A stretch of 64,000 nucleotides of DNA, from assembly GCA_025929535.1 (NCBI GenBank), contig JAICLZ010000008.1, positions 16,418 to 80,417 of the forward strand. Direction: 5' to 3'. This document shows, in pieces, positions 1-8,724 of this stretch. A program made the translations under genes and the position numbers. Under the pieces are notes generated by a model that did no database searches, had not been told where the DNA came from, and saw only the letters and a list, made by a program, of their open reading frames with translations. Every line of letters begins with the position of its first letter. The stretch's first letter is position 1. Origin of the DNA: Gemmatimonadaceae bacterium. GTDB taxonomy: Bacteria > Gemmatimonadota > Gemmatimonadetes > Gemmatimonadales > Gemmatimonadaceae.

Positions 1-1
1 G

Positions 2-532
2 CTCACCAGCGACGACGGCCAGGAGGTGTATTTCATCGTCGGACACCTGGAGGGACTCGCGGCCCGCATGGCGGCGTCGCTCCCCGCTCCCCGGCGAAAA
101 ACCCTCGCGACGCGGCTGCGACAGCTCAATCGCGAGCTCGCGCTCGAGTCGCGCAAACGCGAGGATGCGTCGCTGGTGTTCGATCTCGATCTCGAGTTCC
201 ATCGCAGCTTCGTGGAGGACGTCGTGGGCCCGCGCCTCCTCACGCTCTATCGTGCGATCAAGCCCCAGAGCGAACGCTACTCCCGCCTCTACGTCACCGT
301 GCTGCTCGATGAGCTGTCGGCATCGGTGAAGGAGCATGAGGTGATCGCGGCCAGCATCGCGAAGGGCAACCCGGACGCCGCCCAGCGGGCGGCCGAGACG
401 AACTGGCACAACGCGGCGCGCCGGCTCGCGCGCATCGTGGCCCAGCACGGAGAGCGGGGCAGCTGGAGCTCGTGGGACCAGGACGTGATCCGCATCATGC
501 CGGCGGCCGGACGCCACAAGGTGCGCTTCTAG
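2..532 (+). CDS. GntR-family regulator, FCD (FadR C-terminal) domain, 5' truncated by window
   Basis: The reading frame is open from the first bases and no start is visible, so the N-terminal winged helix lies outside the window. The visible part is an all-helical FCD effector domain. It has an FHRSF segment with the usual Asp/His metal-ligand spacing, an EHEVIAAS helix, and a final helix containing NWHNAARRL that could supply the last ligand. FCD regulators usually bind small carboxylates or sugar acids and repress nearby genes. Two GTATAC-centred palindromes lie just downstream, before the serine hydrolase gene, and look like targets of this type of protein, so local control is likely. The ligand cannot be read from the sequence. 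Confidence 0.82.
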   Translation, partial: LTSDDGQEVYFIVGHLEGLAARMAASLPAPRRKTLATRLRQLNRELALESRKREDASLVFDLDLEFHRSFVEDVVGPRLLTLYRAIKPQSERYSRLYVTVLLDELSASVKEHEVIAASIAKGNPDAAQRAAETNWHNAARRLARIVAQHGERGSWSSWDQDVIRIMPAAGRHKVRF

Positions 533-566
533 CCTGCTCCCGCCCGCGGCTCCGCGGGACGGCCTC

Positions 567-598
567 TTGCGGTATTTGGTATACCGATGTTGTATACA
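567..598 (+). promoter_or_regulatory. Candidate promoter overlapped by two GTATAC operators
   Basis: A possible -35 (TTGCGG, 567-572) and -10 (TTGTAT, 590-595) are 17 bp apart. Two palindromes sit on them: GGTATACC with core GTATAC at 579-584, and TGTATACA with core GTATAC at 592-597. Core starts are 13 bp apart. GTATAC cores are typical of FadR-subfamily GntR operators such as UxuR/ExuR-type sites. The block lies between the GntR/FCD gene end (532) and the hydrolase start (625), so repression of the hydrolase operon is the natural reading. Confidence 0.6.
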
Positions 599-624
599 GG
601 TCGACCCCCCCACAGGAGCGACCG

Positions 625-2637
625 ATGGCAGCGGAACAGCGGAGGCGCACCATTCGATGCGCCGTGAGCATGGCACTCCTTGCAGCCGCATCGGCGCTGC
701 TCCCCGCTGCCGCGCGCACCCAGGCGCCCACCGAGGCCTCCTCGAAAACCGCGGGTCCTCGCGGCGGACAGCCGACTCCCGTCACCGCCATCGCGTCCAC
801 GATGAGCACCCCCGCCCTCGACGACACCGCCGCCCTCGGCGATTTCATCGATGGCATCATGAAGGCGCACATCGAACAGCTGCACATCCCCGGCGCCGTC
901 GTCGCCGTGATCAAGAACGGCCGCGTGCTCTACGCCAAGGGCTACGGCCACCAGGACATCGCCAGGAACATTCCCATCGATCCGGCCACGAGCCTCTTCC
1001 GCATCGGCTCGACGTCCAAGCTCTTCACCTGGACCGCGGTCATGCAGCTCGTCGAGCAGGGAAAGCTCGACCTCGACGGCGATGTCAACTCGTATCTGAA
1101 GACCTTCAAGATTCCGGACAAGTACGGAAAGCCGATCCGCATCCGCGACCTCATGACGCACTCCGCCGGATGGGAAGATGGCGCACTCGGGTATCTCATC
1201 ATCGAGGACTCGTCCAAGGTCGAGCCGATCGCGACCACGCTCCAGAAGCACATGCCCGCCCGCGTTCGTCCGCCCGGCCAGCTCTCCTCCTATTCGAACT
1301 ACGGCGCCGCGCTCGCGGGGCTGATCGTCGAGCAGGTGAGCGGTGTTCCGTTCAACGAGTACATCCGCCGCAATATCCTCGAGCCGCTCGACATGAAGTA
1401 CGCGACCTTCGATGAGCCGCCGCCGCCCGACCTCAGGCCGTACAGTGTGACCGGCTACGCGTACGAGAACGGCGTCTACGTCCCCAAGCCCTTCGAGTTC
1501 GTCGGCGGATTCCGGCCCGCGGGCTCGGGGTCGATGTCCGCGATCTCGATGACGCACTTCATGATCGCGCATCTGCAGGACGGGCAGTACGGCAGCGCAC
1601 GCATCCTCAAGCCCGAGACCGCGGAGCTCATGCACAAGCGGGCGTTCGCGAACGATCCGCGGCTTCCCGGGATGGCGCTCGGGTTCTACGAGCAGGAGTT
1701 CAACGGCACGCGCGTGATCGGCCACGCCGGAGACACGCAGCACATGCACACCGAGATGTACATCGTTCCGGAGGCGCAGGTCGGCATTTTCGCATCGTAC
1801 GTCGGCGATGGAGGCGGCCCGGCGCGCGAGGGGCTCATGCGCGCGTTCTTCGACCGCTACTTCCCCGCCAAGGTCGCTGCGGCGCCGCCGGCTGCGCCGG
1901 CCGATTTCAGCACGATGGCGCAGAAGTACGTGGGCGACTATCGCTTCGCCCGCCACAGCTCGACGAAGCTCGAGAAGGCGCTTCTGATCGCCGAGCCGCC
2001 GATCAAGGTGTCGGTTCTCGACAAGGACAAGCGGCTGCTCGTCACCGGGCTCGGCGAGAAGCCCGCGCAATTCGCGCCGGTCGGCAACGGCGTGTTCGAG
2101 CAGGTGGAGGGTCACCGGCGCATCACCTTCTACGGCGACTCCACGGGCGCGGCGCGGCACATGGCGATCGAGGATCTGCCGTTCATGGGCACGGAGCGTG
2201 TGCCATTCATGGAGCGCCCGGCACTTTGGTATATCGTCCTCGGCCTTTCGACGCTCATTTTCCTCGCCGCATTGCTCACGGCCTTCTACCGCCGCAAGGT
2301 CAACCGCGAGCTGCCGGTCGAGCAGAAGCGCGTCCACAGACTCGGCCTCCTCACCGCGGCGTGGTACTTTCTCACCTTCATCGTGATCGGCGTGGTGCTC
2401 GCCGTGAACGCCGGCACCCTCTTCTCGAGCATCCCCGGATCACTCAAGGCGGCGCTCGTGATGCCGATCGTGTTCGTGGTGCTCACGCTGCTGCTGATCG
2501 CCGCGCTCGTGCAGTCGTGGCGCAACGGATTCTGGAGCACCGGCCGGCGCGTGCGCTTCACGATCCTGGTGCTCGCCGCGGTGGCCGTGTGTCTGTTCTT
2601 CAACCAGTGGAATCTGCTCGGCTGGCGCTTCGGCTGA
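625..2637 (+). CDS. Secreted serine hydrolase (beta-lactamase/class C PBP fold) with C-terminal membrane helices
   Basis: The protein is 670 aa. I chose ATG 625 because ACAGGAG lies just upstream and the product then begins with a signal-like segment (residues about 10-32). An in-frame start further upstream would add a non-signal leader. The catalytic domain has the SxxK motif at S129-K132 (STSK), the YxN motif at Y223-N225 (YSN) and a late HAGD segment in place of KTG. This is the beta-lactamase-related family that hydrolyses peptides or esters. After about residue 530, four hydrophobic helices anchor the C-terminus. The stop overlaps the next start (TGATG), so the two hydrolases are translationally coupled. 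Substrate unknown; the VanX-bearing partner hints at D-amino-acid peptides. Confidence 0.88.
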   Translation: MAAEQRRRTIRCAVSMALLAAASALLPAAARTQAPTEASSKTAGPRGGQPTPVTAIASTMSTPALDDTAALGDFIDGIMKAHIEQLHIPGAVVAVIKNGRVLYAKGYGHQDIARNIPIDPATSLFRIGSTSKLFTWTAVMQLVEQGKLDLDGDVNSYLKTFKIPDKYGKPIRIRDLMTHSAGWEDGALGYLIIEDSSKVEPIATTLQKHMPARVRPPGQLSSYSNYGAALAGLIVEQVSGVPFNEYIRRNILEPLDMKYATFDEPPPPDLRPYSVTGYAYENGVYVPKPFEFVGGFRPAGSGSMSAISMTHFMIAHLQDGQYGSARILKPETAELMHKRAFANDPRLPGMALGFYEQEFNGTRVIGHAGDTQHMHTEMYIVPEAQVGIFASYVGDGGGPAREGLMRAFFDRYFPAKVAAAPPAAPADFSTMAQKYVGDYRFARHSSTKLEKALLIAEPPIKVSVLDKDKRLLVTGLGEKPAQFAPVGNGVFEQVEGHRRITFYGDSTGAARHMAIEDLPFMGTERVPFMERPALWYIVLGLSTLIFLAALLTAFYRRKVNRELPVEQKRVHRLGLLTAAWYFLTFIVIGVVLAVNAGTLFSSIPGSLKAALVMPIVFVVLTLLLIAALVQSWRNGFWSTGRRVRFTILVLAAVAVCLFFNQWNLLGWRFG

Positions 2638-5042
2638 TGCGGCGCGATCGCCTGCCGCTCACGGCGTTCGTCGCCACCCTCCTGGCGCTCGCCTGTTCCA
2701 CACCCGCGCGCGCGCAGCGCGCAGCGCACCCGGACAGCGTTCCGGCGGATGCCGCCCACGCCGCCGTTGCCGCCCATCTCGAGGGCATCATCACCTCGGA
2801 GATGCGGGACAAGAGTCTGCCCGCGCTCTCGATTGCCCTCGTGGATGGTCACAGGATCGTGTGGGCGCGCGGCTTCGGGGATGCCGACTCGGCACACCAT
2901 GTGCCCGCCACCGCGGAAACGGTGTACCGCGTTGGCTCCGTCTCCAAGCTCTTCACCGACATTGGCATCATGCAGCTCGTGGAGAAACGCCGCGTGGATC
3001 TCGATGCGCCCGTGTCGCGCTACCTCCCCGGCTTCCACCCCGCCAATCCATTCGGTACGCCGATCACCGTTCGCGAGCTCACGTCCCATCGCGCGGGACT
3101 CGTGCGCGAGCCACCGGTCGGCAACTACTTCGATACCACCTCGCCCTCGATCGCTGCCACGGTCGCGAGCCTCAATGCCACGAAGCTGATCTACCGCCCC
3201 GCGACACACACCAAATACTCGAACGCCGGCATCGCGGTCGTGGGCGATGTGCTCCAGACGGTCGGCAGGCAGCCCTTCGCATCGTACCTCGCGACGCAGG
3301 TGCTGGCGCCGCTCGGCATGGATGAGAGCGCGTTCGAGCTCACCCCGGCGCTCGCGCCTCGTCTCGCCGTCGGCTACATGTGGACCTACGACGGCCGCCG
3401 CGTTACCGCGCCCGGCTTTCAGCTGGGCGAATCGCCTGCCGGCTCGCTCTACACCACCGTCACGGACCTCTGTCGCTTCATGAGCGCGATGTTCGCGCGC
3501 GGCCAGGGCGAGCGCGCGCGCGTGCTCGAGCCAGCGACGCTCGAATCGATGTGGGTGCCGCAGTTCGCTGCCAAGGGTGAGCGCACGGGCTACGGCATCG
3601 GATTCGGCATCGATACGCTCGAGGGGCGACGCCTCATCGGACACGCCGGCGCCATCTACGGCTTCGCAACCGATGCGGAGATGCTGCCCGATGACAGCCT
3701 CGGCGTCGCCGTGGTCACGACGCTCGATGCGACGAACGTCGTCGCCTCGCGTATCGCCGACGCAGCGCTCCGCGCGATGCTCGCAGCTCGCGAGCATCGC
3801 GCGCTTCCGGCGTGGACCCCAACCGCGCCGGTCCCCGCGAACGAGGCCGCGCAGCTCGCGGGGCGGTACGCCTCGAAGAACGGCGGCCTCGAGCTCACCT
3901 ACGTCACCGCGCCCTCGGACTCACCGTCCACCGCCAGCGAGCTCGTGGTGCACAACGAGGCGGGTGGCACGCGCGGCGCGCTGCGCCTCCTCGGCGACAC
4001 CCTGGTTCGCGACGACCGGCTCGGCTACGGCGCGCATCTCCTCCGGCGCGGCGACGCTCTCGATCTCGGCGATCGGCATTTCGCTCGCGTGGCCGATTCC
4101 AAGCCCGCGCGCGCGCGGCCCGCGCTCGCGAAGCTCGTTGGCGAGTACGGATGGGATCACGACATCCTCTACATCCTCGAGGAGAGGGGACATCTCGAGG
4201 CGCTCATCGAGTGGTTCTTCCAGTCGCCACTCACGCGCCACAGCGATTCCCTGTTCACCTTCCCGGCCGCATCGCTCTACGATGCCGAACCGGTGAGATT
4301 CTCGTCGAACAAATCCGGCGCGATCACCGGCGTGTACGTCGGGAAGGTGTGGTTTCCGAAGCGCGCGATCGGCCCCGCATCGGGAAACCAGCTGCGCGTG
4401 GTTCCGGTGCGCCCCGTCGCGGAGCTCGAGCGCGAGGCGCGCGCCGCCTCGCCCCCGGTGGAGCACGATCGTCCCCGCACGCCGGATCTCGTGGAGCTCA
4501 CGTCGCTCGACAGCACGATTCATCTCGAAGTCCGGTACGCGACGACGAACAACTTTCTCGGGACCAAATTCTATCCGCAGGCGCGCGCATTTCTGCAGCG
4601 GCCGGCGGCCGAGGCGCTCGTGCGCGCGCATCGCTTTCTGAAGACGCAGGGCTACGGCATCCTCGTGCACGACAGCTACCGCCCGTGGTACGTGACGAAG
4701 ATGTTCTGGGATGCGACGCCCGTGGACAAGCACATCTTCGTCGCCGATCCGAGCGAGGGCTCGCGTCACAATCGCGGCGCGGCGGCGGACATCACGCTGT
4801 ACGACCTCGCGACGAACAAGCCGGTGGACATGCCGAGCACGTACGACGAGACATCGGACCGTGCGTACGCGAACTACCCCGGCGGAACATCGCTGGAGCG
4901 CTGGCAGCGCGCGCTCCTGCGCCGCGCGATGGAGGCACAGGGCTTCACCGTGTACCATGCCGAGTGGTGGCACTTCGACTACAAGGGCTGGAGCGATTAT
5001 CCGATCATGAACATCCCGTACACGGATATTCCGCGGAAGTAG
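2637..5042 (+). CDS. Fusion: serine hydrolase (beta-lactamase fold) + VanX-type D-Ala-D-Ala dipeptidase
   Basis: The protein is 801 aa and starts at the ATG overlapping the previous stop. A signal peptide covers residues 1 to about 27 (ARAQ cleavage-like). The first domain has SVSK at S101-K104 and YSN further on, the serine-hydrolase nucleophile and YxN motifs. Residues about 620-801 form a D-Ala-D-Ala dipeptidase: H711 and D718 (SRHNRGAAAD) and E776 with H779 (EWWH). These match the zinc-ligand and catalytic spacing of VanX (H116/D123 and E181/H184), and an Arg lies in DSYRP. Both domains act on D-amino-acid peptide bonds in their families, so periplasmic muropeptide trimming or recycling is plausible. 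A role in glycopeptide resistance is not supported, because no VanH/VanA partners are present. Confidence 0.87.
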   Translation: MRRDRLPLTAFVATLLALACSTPARAQRAAHPDSVPADAAHAAVAAHLEGIITSEMRDKSLPALSIALVDGHRIVWARGFGDADSAHHVPATAETVYRVGSVSKLFTDIGIMQLVEKRRVDLDAPVSRYLPGFHPANPFGTPITVRELTSHRAGLVREPPVGNYFDTTSPSIAATVASLNATKLIYRPATHTKYSNAGIAVVGDVLQTVGRQPFASYLATQVLAPLGMDESAFELTPALAPRLAVGYMWTYDGRRVTAPGFQLGESPAGSLYTTVTDLCRFMSAMFARGQGERARVLEPATLESMWVPQFAAKGERTGYGIGFGIDTLEGRRLIGHAGAIYGFATDAEMLPDDSLGVAVVTTLDATNVVASRIADAALRAMLAAREHRALPAWTPTAPVPANEAAQLAGRYASKNGGLELTYVTAPSDSPSTASELVVHNEAGGTRGALRLLGDTLVRDDRLGYGAHLLRRGDALDLGDRHFARVADSKPARARPALAKLVGEYGWDHDILYILEERGHLEALIEWFFQSPLTRHSDSLFTFPAASLYDAEPVRFSSNKSGAITGVYVGKVWFPKRAIGPASGNQLRVVPVRPVAELEREARAASPPVEHDRPRTPDLVELTSLDSTIHLEVRYATTNNFLGTKFYPQARAFLQRPAAEALVRAHRFLKTQGYGILVHDSYRPWYVTKMFWDATPVDKHIFVADPSEGSRHNRGAAADITLYDLATNKPVDMPSTYDETSDRAYANYPGGTSLERWQRALLRRAMEAQGFTVYHAEWWHFDYKGWSDYPIMNIPYTDIPRK

Positions 5043-5056
5043 AGCCTCCGCGACGG

Positions 5057-5941
5057 TCATGCGGCCCTCTCCGGCAGCACGTGCAGCGTGCCCTGACCCA
5101 CGAGCGCGACGTCGCCGCCAACCAGCACGTTCCGAATTTCGGTGCGGCTTCCATCGGCCCGGACACGGATCTCGCTTGGCCGCCCGGTGAAGCGGCCTTG
5201 TGTGAGGATCCACTCCTCGTTCGGCTCTTTCCCCCCGTGCCGCACGAGATACGCGGCCGCCGTGCCCGCGCCACTCCCTGTTGCGACATCCTCGAGCAGC
5301 CCATCGTTGTTCCAGTGACGCGCTTCCAGCAGGCGCACGTCCACCACGTACACGTATTGCGCTCGCACGGACTCGAGTAGATGCTCGAAGTTGCGCGTCA
5401 CGATGCGGGCGCGATCGAGCCCACTCTCGATGGGCACAACCAGATAGCGCAAACCGGTGGAGACCACCTCAGGCGAGTACGTTTCGCTCAGGTCGCCGGG
5501 CTCGAGATTGAGCGCTGCCGCGAATTCGGCTCGCCGGTCGCGCGGCAGTTTGCCGTGAAACGTCGGCGCACCCTGATCGAGCAGCGCGCTGAATCCCGTT
5601 TGCGTGCGGCGGGTCGCGACGGTGAGGCTCCGGTGATTGAGCTCGAATACCCACTCCGCCGTCTCGCATTCGTCGAGCGCGGAGTGCACGACGCTCGCCG
5701 CACCGATCAGTGGATGCCCCGCGAAATCCAGCTCCTCCACGAGATCGAACACCCGGGCACGGAAGCGCCGCGCGGAATCCGTTGGCTGGAGAAAGATGCT
5801 CTCGAAATGCCGCATCTCCTGCGTGATCGCGAGCATCTGTGCCGAGGAAAGCGCGGCGCTGCCCGAGAACACGGAAAGACTGTTGCCGGAATAGGGCCGG
5901 CGCGAGAACACGTCGACATGGTGATAGCGGAGTTGATTCAT
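5057..5941 (-). CDS. PhzF-family isomerase/epimerase
   Basis: The protein is 294 aa. I chose ATG 5941 because the product then begins MNQLRYHHVDVF, the usual PhzF opening; an earlier in-frame start would run into the ArsR gene. The PhzF catalytic Glu is E47 in RHFES. FAGHPLIG and DVATGSGAG are the paired glycine-rich motifs of the two symmetric halves. The family comprises diaminopimelate-epimerase-fold isomerases; PhzF itself isomerises a dihydro-hydroxyanthranilate in phenazine synthesis. No phenazine genes are present, so the substrate is unknown. It lies 22 nt downstream of the ArsR gene on the same strand and is probably cotranscribed and repressed by it. Confidence 0.9.
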   Translation of the reverse strand: MNQLRYHHVDVFSRRPYSGNSLSVFSGSAALSSAQMLAITQEMRHFESIFLQPTDSARRFRARVFDLVEELDFAGHPLIGAASVVHSALDECETAEWVFELNHRSLTVATRRTQTGFSALLDQGAPTFHGKLPRDRRAEFAAALNLEPGDLSETYSPEVVSTGLRYLVVPIESGLDRARIVTRNFEHLLESVRAQYVYVVDVRLLEARHWNNDGLLEDVATGSGAGTAAAYLVRHGGKEPNEEWILTQGRFTGRPSEIRVRADGSRTEIRNVLVGGDVALVGQGTLHVLPERAA

Positions 5942-5963
5942 GGGCGCACGCGAGAGATGGTCG

Positions 5964-6290
5964 CTACAGCTCGTCGGAGAGCGCGCGCACCGACGCGATC
6001 GCATCATCGCAGCGCTTGAAGAAGGTCCACTGCTTGATGCGCGTGCCGCGTACGAGTCCGGCGGCCGTGAGGATCTTCAGGTGCTGAGTGGCGGTCGCGG
6101 CACTGACGCCGAGCTTCTCGCGAATGAAATCCGCGCACACACCGTCCTCGACCAGATCCCCATCGATCTGTCTGGGAAAGTGCTTCGTGGGCGCTTTCAG
6201 GTAGTGCAGGATCAGGAGACGCTTGTCGCTGGCGAGCGCCTTGAGGATCGGCAGCTTCGACAGCGGGGCGGGTCTCGTGCGCGGGCTCAT
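5964..6290 (-). CDS. ArsR-family winged-helix repressor
   Basis: The protein is 108 aa. LVLHYL-type helix 1, the recognition segment LGVSAATATQHLKILTAAG and the wing RIKQWTFFKR give a typical ArsR fold. It lacks the CxC metal-binding motif of metal-sensing ArsR proteins; the only cysteines are isolated (VCADF, KRCDD), so metal sensing is not supported. The gene is followed after 22 nt by the phzF-like gene. A perfect 7+7 inverted repeat lies across the start codon, which fits autoregulation. Confidence 0.88.
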   Translation of the reverse strand: MSPRTRPAPLSKLPILKALASDKRLLILHYLKAPTKHFPRQIDGDLVEDGVCADFIREKLGVSAATATQHLKILTAAGLVRGTRIKQWTFFKRCDDAIASVRALSDEL

Positions 6291-6308
6291 TTCGTAATTA
6301 AACGAAAT
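6289..6308. promoter_or_regulatory. Inverted repeat overlapping the ArsR start, candidate operator
   Basis: ATTTCGT (6289-6295) and ACGAAAT (6302-6308) are perfect reverse complements with the 6-bp A/T spacer AATTAA. The repeat overlaps the initiation codon of the minus-strand arsR-like gene (ATG 6290-6288) and is the only AT-rich patch there. This size and symmetry suit an ArsR dimer. Confidence 0.6.
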
Positions 6309-6343
6309 GCCGAAGGGCCGTCAACTGCCGCGCCCGGCGAGCG

Positions 6344-7273
6344 CTATCCCAGCTTCTCCTCGAGCCATTCCCCGATCGCCGCCAGGACCACGGGGCTCAC
6401 CGAGAGGCTCTGCAGCGTTCCATACTCGGCGAACGAGCCGTTCGGGTCGTGCACCATCAGATGGTTGATCTCCGGCAGCACGCGCACGGTGACGTCGCGG
6501 TTGCCACCGGACCGGAAGCCGGCAGCCAGCTCCTCGGCCTGGTCGGGACTCACCTGCGTGTCCGTCGCACCCTGTATGATCAACACCGGCTGCGACACAC
6601 GCTTCGCCGTCGCGATCGGGTCGTGCACGAACCAGAAGCTCAGCCAGGGATTGGCGGCGACCTGCGCGTCGCGCAGCCGATCGTTCGTGGCAATCTCCGA
6701 TTCGAGCTGTTCGCCGGTGAGGCCGCGCGCCATGAGCGCCGCACGCACCTGCTGGTCCGACACTTCGCGGCCCGTGCGCGATGGAGCGGCGATGACCACG
6801 ATCGCGTGCAGCCGCGGATCCGTCTCCGCGATCATCGGCGCGATCATTCCGCCCTCGCTGTGCCCAATGAGCGCGAGCCGCGACGGCTCGACATCGTCGC
6901 GCGCGTGCAGGTATGCGAGCGCTGCGCGAATGTCGTCGGCGAAGTCGGCGCTCGTCGCTCCGGTTGGTCCGACGTCCGACCCTCCCACGCCACGATCGTC
7001 CATGCGAAGCACCGCGATCCCGCGCCGGCCGAGCGCGTCGGCGATTTGCCGGAATGGACGCCAGCCGGGAATCGCTGGCGTTGCCTCGTCGCGATCCTGC
7101 GGCCCCGATCCGGTGATCATCACCGCCGCCGGCACGCGCGCACCCGCCGCGTGGTGCGGCATCGTGAGCGTCCCCGCCAGGCTGACGCCGGCACGCGAGC
7201 TCGTCACGCGCACCTCCTCCGCCGAATACGGAGCATCGCTCGGCGCTGAATAGTCCGGCATCGTGGATGACAT
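6344..7273 (-). CDS. Alpha/beta hydrolase (dienelactone-hydrolase/BAAT-like, GHSEGG type)
   Basis: The protein is 309 aa with no signal peptide. The nucleophile elbow is GHSEGG with S139; the acid is D238 in GATDTQ and the base is H271 in INHLM, all in the normal order. GSGPQDRDE near residue 57 is the oxyanion-region signature of the group often called alpha/beta fold hydrolases or prolyl-oligopeptidase-like. It is convergent with nothing and divergent from the acyltransferase gene at 7398. Substrate not deducible. Confidence 0.87.
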   Translation of the reverse strand: MSSTMPDYSAPSDAPYSAEEVRVTSSRAGVSLAGTLTMPHHAAGARVPAAVMITGSGPQDRDEATPAIPGWRPFRQIADALGRRGIAVLRMDDRGVGGSDVGPTGATSADFADDIRAALAYLHARDDVEPSRLALIGHSEGGMIAPMIAETDPRLHAIVVIAAPSRTGREVSDQQVRAALMARGLTGEQLESEIATNDRLRDAQVAANPWLSFWFVHDPIATAKRVSQPVLIIQGATDTQVSPDQAEELAAGFRSGGNRDVTVRVLPEINHLMVHDPNGSFAEYGTLQSLSVSPVVLAAIGEWLEEKLG

Positions 7274-7397
7274 GATCGGAAATTAAGGCGTGTTCGGCGG
7301 TTGCGCCCGCCAGCGCCACGGGATTTCATCTTGCAGCGATCCCGTGGCTTCAGCAGTGTGTCGAGCTCCTGATCTGGACCAGCAGTCGTGCAGCGCG

Positions 7398-8552
7398 ATG
7401 AAGATGTCGGCAACGTCACCGATCCCGTCGGCCGTGGGATCGGAGAGCGGCACATCCGGTTCGGTGTATCGGAGCTTCGCCGCTCCCGCTCCGCCACCAT
7501 CGCGAGCGCACCGAATACCGAGCCTCGATGGCATTCGCGCGCTGTCGATCGCGATGGTCATCGCGTGGCACCTCTCGTCGAGCGGCTCCGCGCCCTGGCT
7601 CGGCCAGCTCTGGCGCATCGATGCCGGCAATCTCGGCGTCCGGATCTTTTTCGTCATCTCCGGCTACCTGATCACCACGTTGCTCCTGACAGAGCACGCG
7701 CGCACCGGAACGATCGATCTGCGCCGATTCTATTTTCGGCGTGCGTGTCGCATCATGCCCGCATTCTACTTCTTTCTCGCGATGATGGCGCTCGCGGCCA
7801 CGATGGGCCTGGTGTCCGTGTCGCGCTCCGCGCTGTTGCGAGCGGCAACGTATACCTCGAATTATCTGGGAACCGGATGGACGCTCGGCCACAGCTGGTC
7901 GCTCGCAGTCGAGGAGCAATTTTATCTTCTCTGGCCGTCGCTCATCGTGCTGCTCGGCGTGCGGCGCAGCTTCATGGGCGCCGCGATCGTGCTGCTGCTG
8001 TCCCCGACATTTCGAGGCATCGCCGTGCTTTCGGGAGATTGGCCGGACAATCCGCGCTACTCCTTCGAGTGCGTCGCGGACGCGCTCGCGACGGGATGCC
8101 TGCTCGCGTACGCGCGCTCGTGGCTCTGGAACACGCCTCGCTATCGCCGGCTGCTCGAGCGGCGCGCGATGGAGCTGTGGCCGATCGTGATTCTGATGGT
8201 TGCAGTGGCGAGCGCACGCTGGGAGCACTTCGGAGCGATTGCGGGGCTCACGCTGCTCAACATCGCGATCGCGGTGTGGATCGACTGGTGTCTGCGTTTT
8301 CCGGGGAGCCGTGTGGGCCGCATCCTGAACGCGCGGCCGATCGCCTTCGTGGGAGTGCTCAGCTACTCGATCTACCTGTGGCAGCAGCCGTTCCTGCGCG
8401 AGGGTCACACGCTGCGCTTTCCGCTGAGCATTCTGTGCATTGGGGCGCTGGCGCTCGCGTCGTTCTTTCTGGTCGAGCAGCCGATGTTGCGGCTTCGCGC
8501 GCGAATCGAGCGGGGCAGAGCTGGCCGACGCCGGGTGCACGCGCCGTTGTGA
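7398..8552 (+). CDS. Acyltransferase 3 (OafA/YrhL-type) integral membrane protein
   Basis: About 384 aa if translation starts at ATG 7398; ATG 7404 is equally possible and neither has a clear ribosome site. After a proline/serine-rich N-terminus the protein opens with RIPSLDGIRALSIAMVIAWH, which holds the conserved H of acyltransferase-3 enzymes. FFVISGYLIT and FYFRRACRIMP follow, then the second signature SLAVEEQFYLLWP. About ten hydrophobic helices are visible. The family O-acylates sugars or lipids at the membrane. It is not inside the polysaccharide locus, so a link to glycan acetylation is only possible. Confidence 0.87.
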   Translation: MKMSATSPIPSAVGSESGTSGSVYRSFAAPAPPPSRAHRIPSLDGIRALSIAMVIAWHLSSSGSAPWLGQLWRIDAGNLGVRIFFVISGYLITTLLLTEHARTGTIDLRRFYFRRACRIMPAFYFFLAMMALAATMGLVSVSRSALLRAATYTSNYLGTGWTLGHSWSLAVEEQFYLLWPSLIVLLGVRRSFMGAAIVLLLSPTFRGIAVLSGDWPDNPRYSFECVADALATGCLLAYARSWLWNTPRYRRLLERRAMELWPIVILMVAVASARWEHFGAIAGLTLLNIAIAVWIDWCLRFPGSRVGRILNARPIAFVGVLSYSIYLWQQPFLREGHTLRFPLSILCIGALALASFFLVEQPMLRLRARIERGRAGRRRVHAPL

Positions 8553-8593
8553 CGATCGTCGTGACGATCTGGAGCTGACTCTCCTCACGACAG

Positions 8594-8665
8594 AGGCGCG
8601 GGCCGGAATCGAACCGGCGAATAGCGGTTTTGCAGACCGCTGCCTTACCACTTGGCTACCGCGCC
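8594..8665 (-). tRNA. trnC: tRNA-Cys (anticodon GCA)
   Basis: Read on the minus strand, the acceptor arm is GGCGCGG (8665-8659) pairing with CCGCGCC (8601-8595). The anticodon loop CTGCAAA gives GCA, and the T arm has GGTTCGATTCC. The discriminator is T (8594), giving U73, the cysteine identity base. The length is 72 nt and no CCA is encoded. No integrase or repeat is attached to it. Confidence 0.96.
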
Positions 8666-8724
8666 GTAACAGCGTCGTAACCTAGTGTTTTGCTTGAGCT
8701 TCCTCAAGCCGATCGCGATGCGGA

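Noticed and set aside
529..2337. Long antisense reading frame opposite the first serine hydrolase
   Set aside because: High-GC shadow frame rich in Arg/His/Ala, no domain; the plus strand holds the SxxK and YxN motifs and a ribosome site.
2637..5042. Glycopeptide-resistance (van) locus
   Set aside because: Only a VanX-like domain is present; no VanH, VanA/B ligase or VanRS-type two-component pair accompanies it.
5057..5941. Phenazine biosynthesis
   Set aside because: PhzF fold alone; no phzA/B/D/E/G homologues in the window.
8594..8665. tRNA-Cys as an integration site for a mobile element
   Set aside because: No integrase, direct repeat of the tRNA 3' end or phage-like gene nearby.
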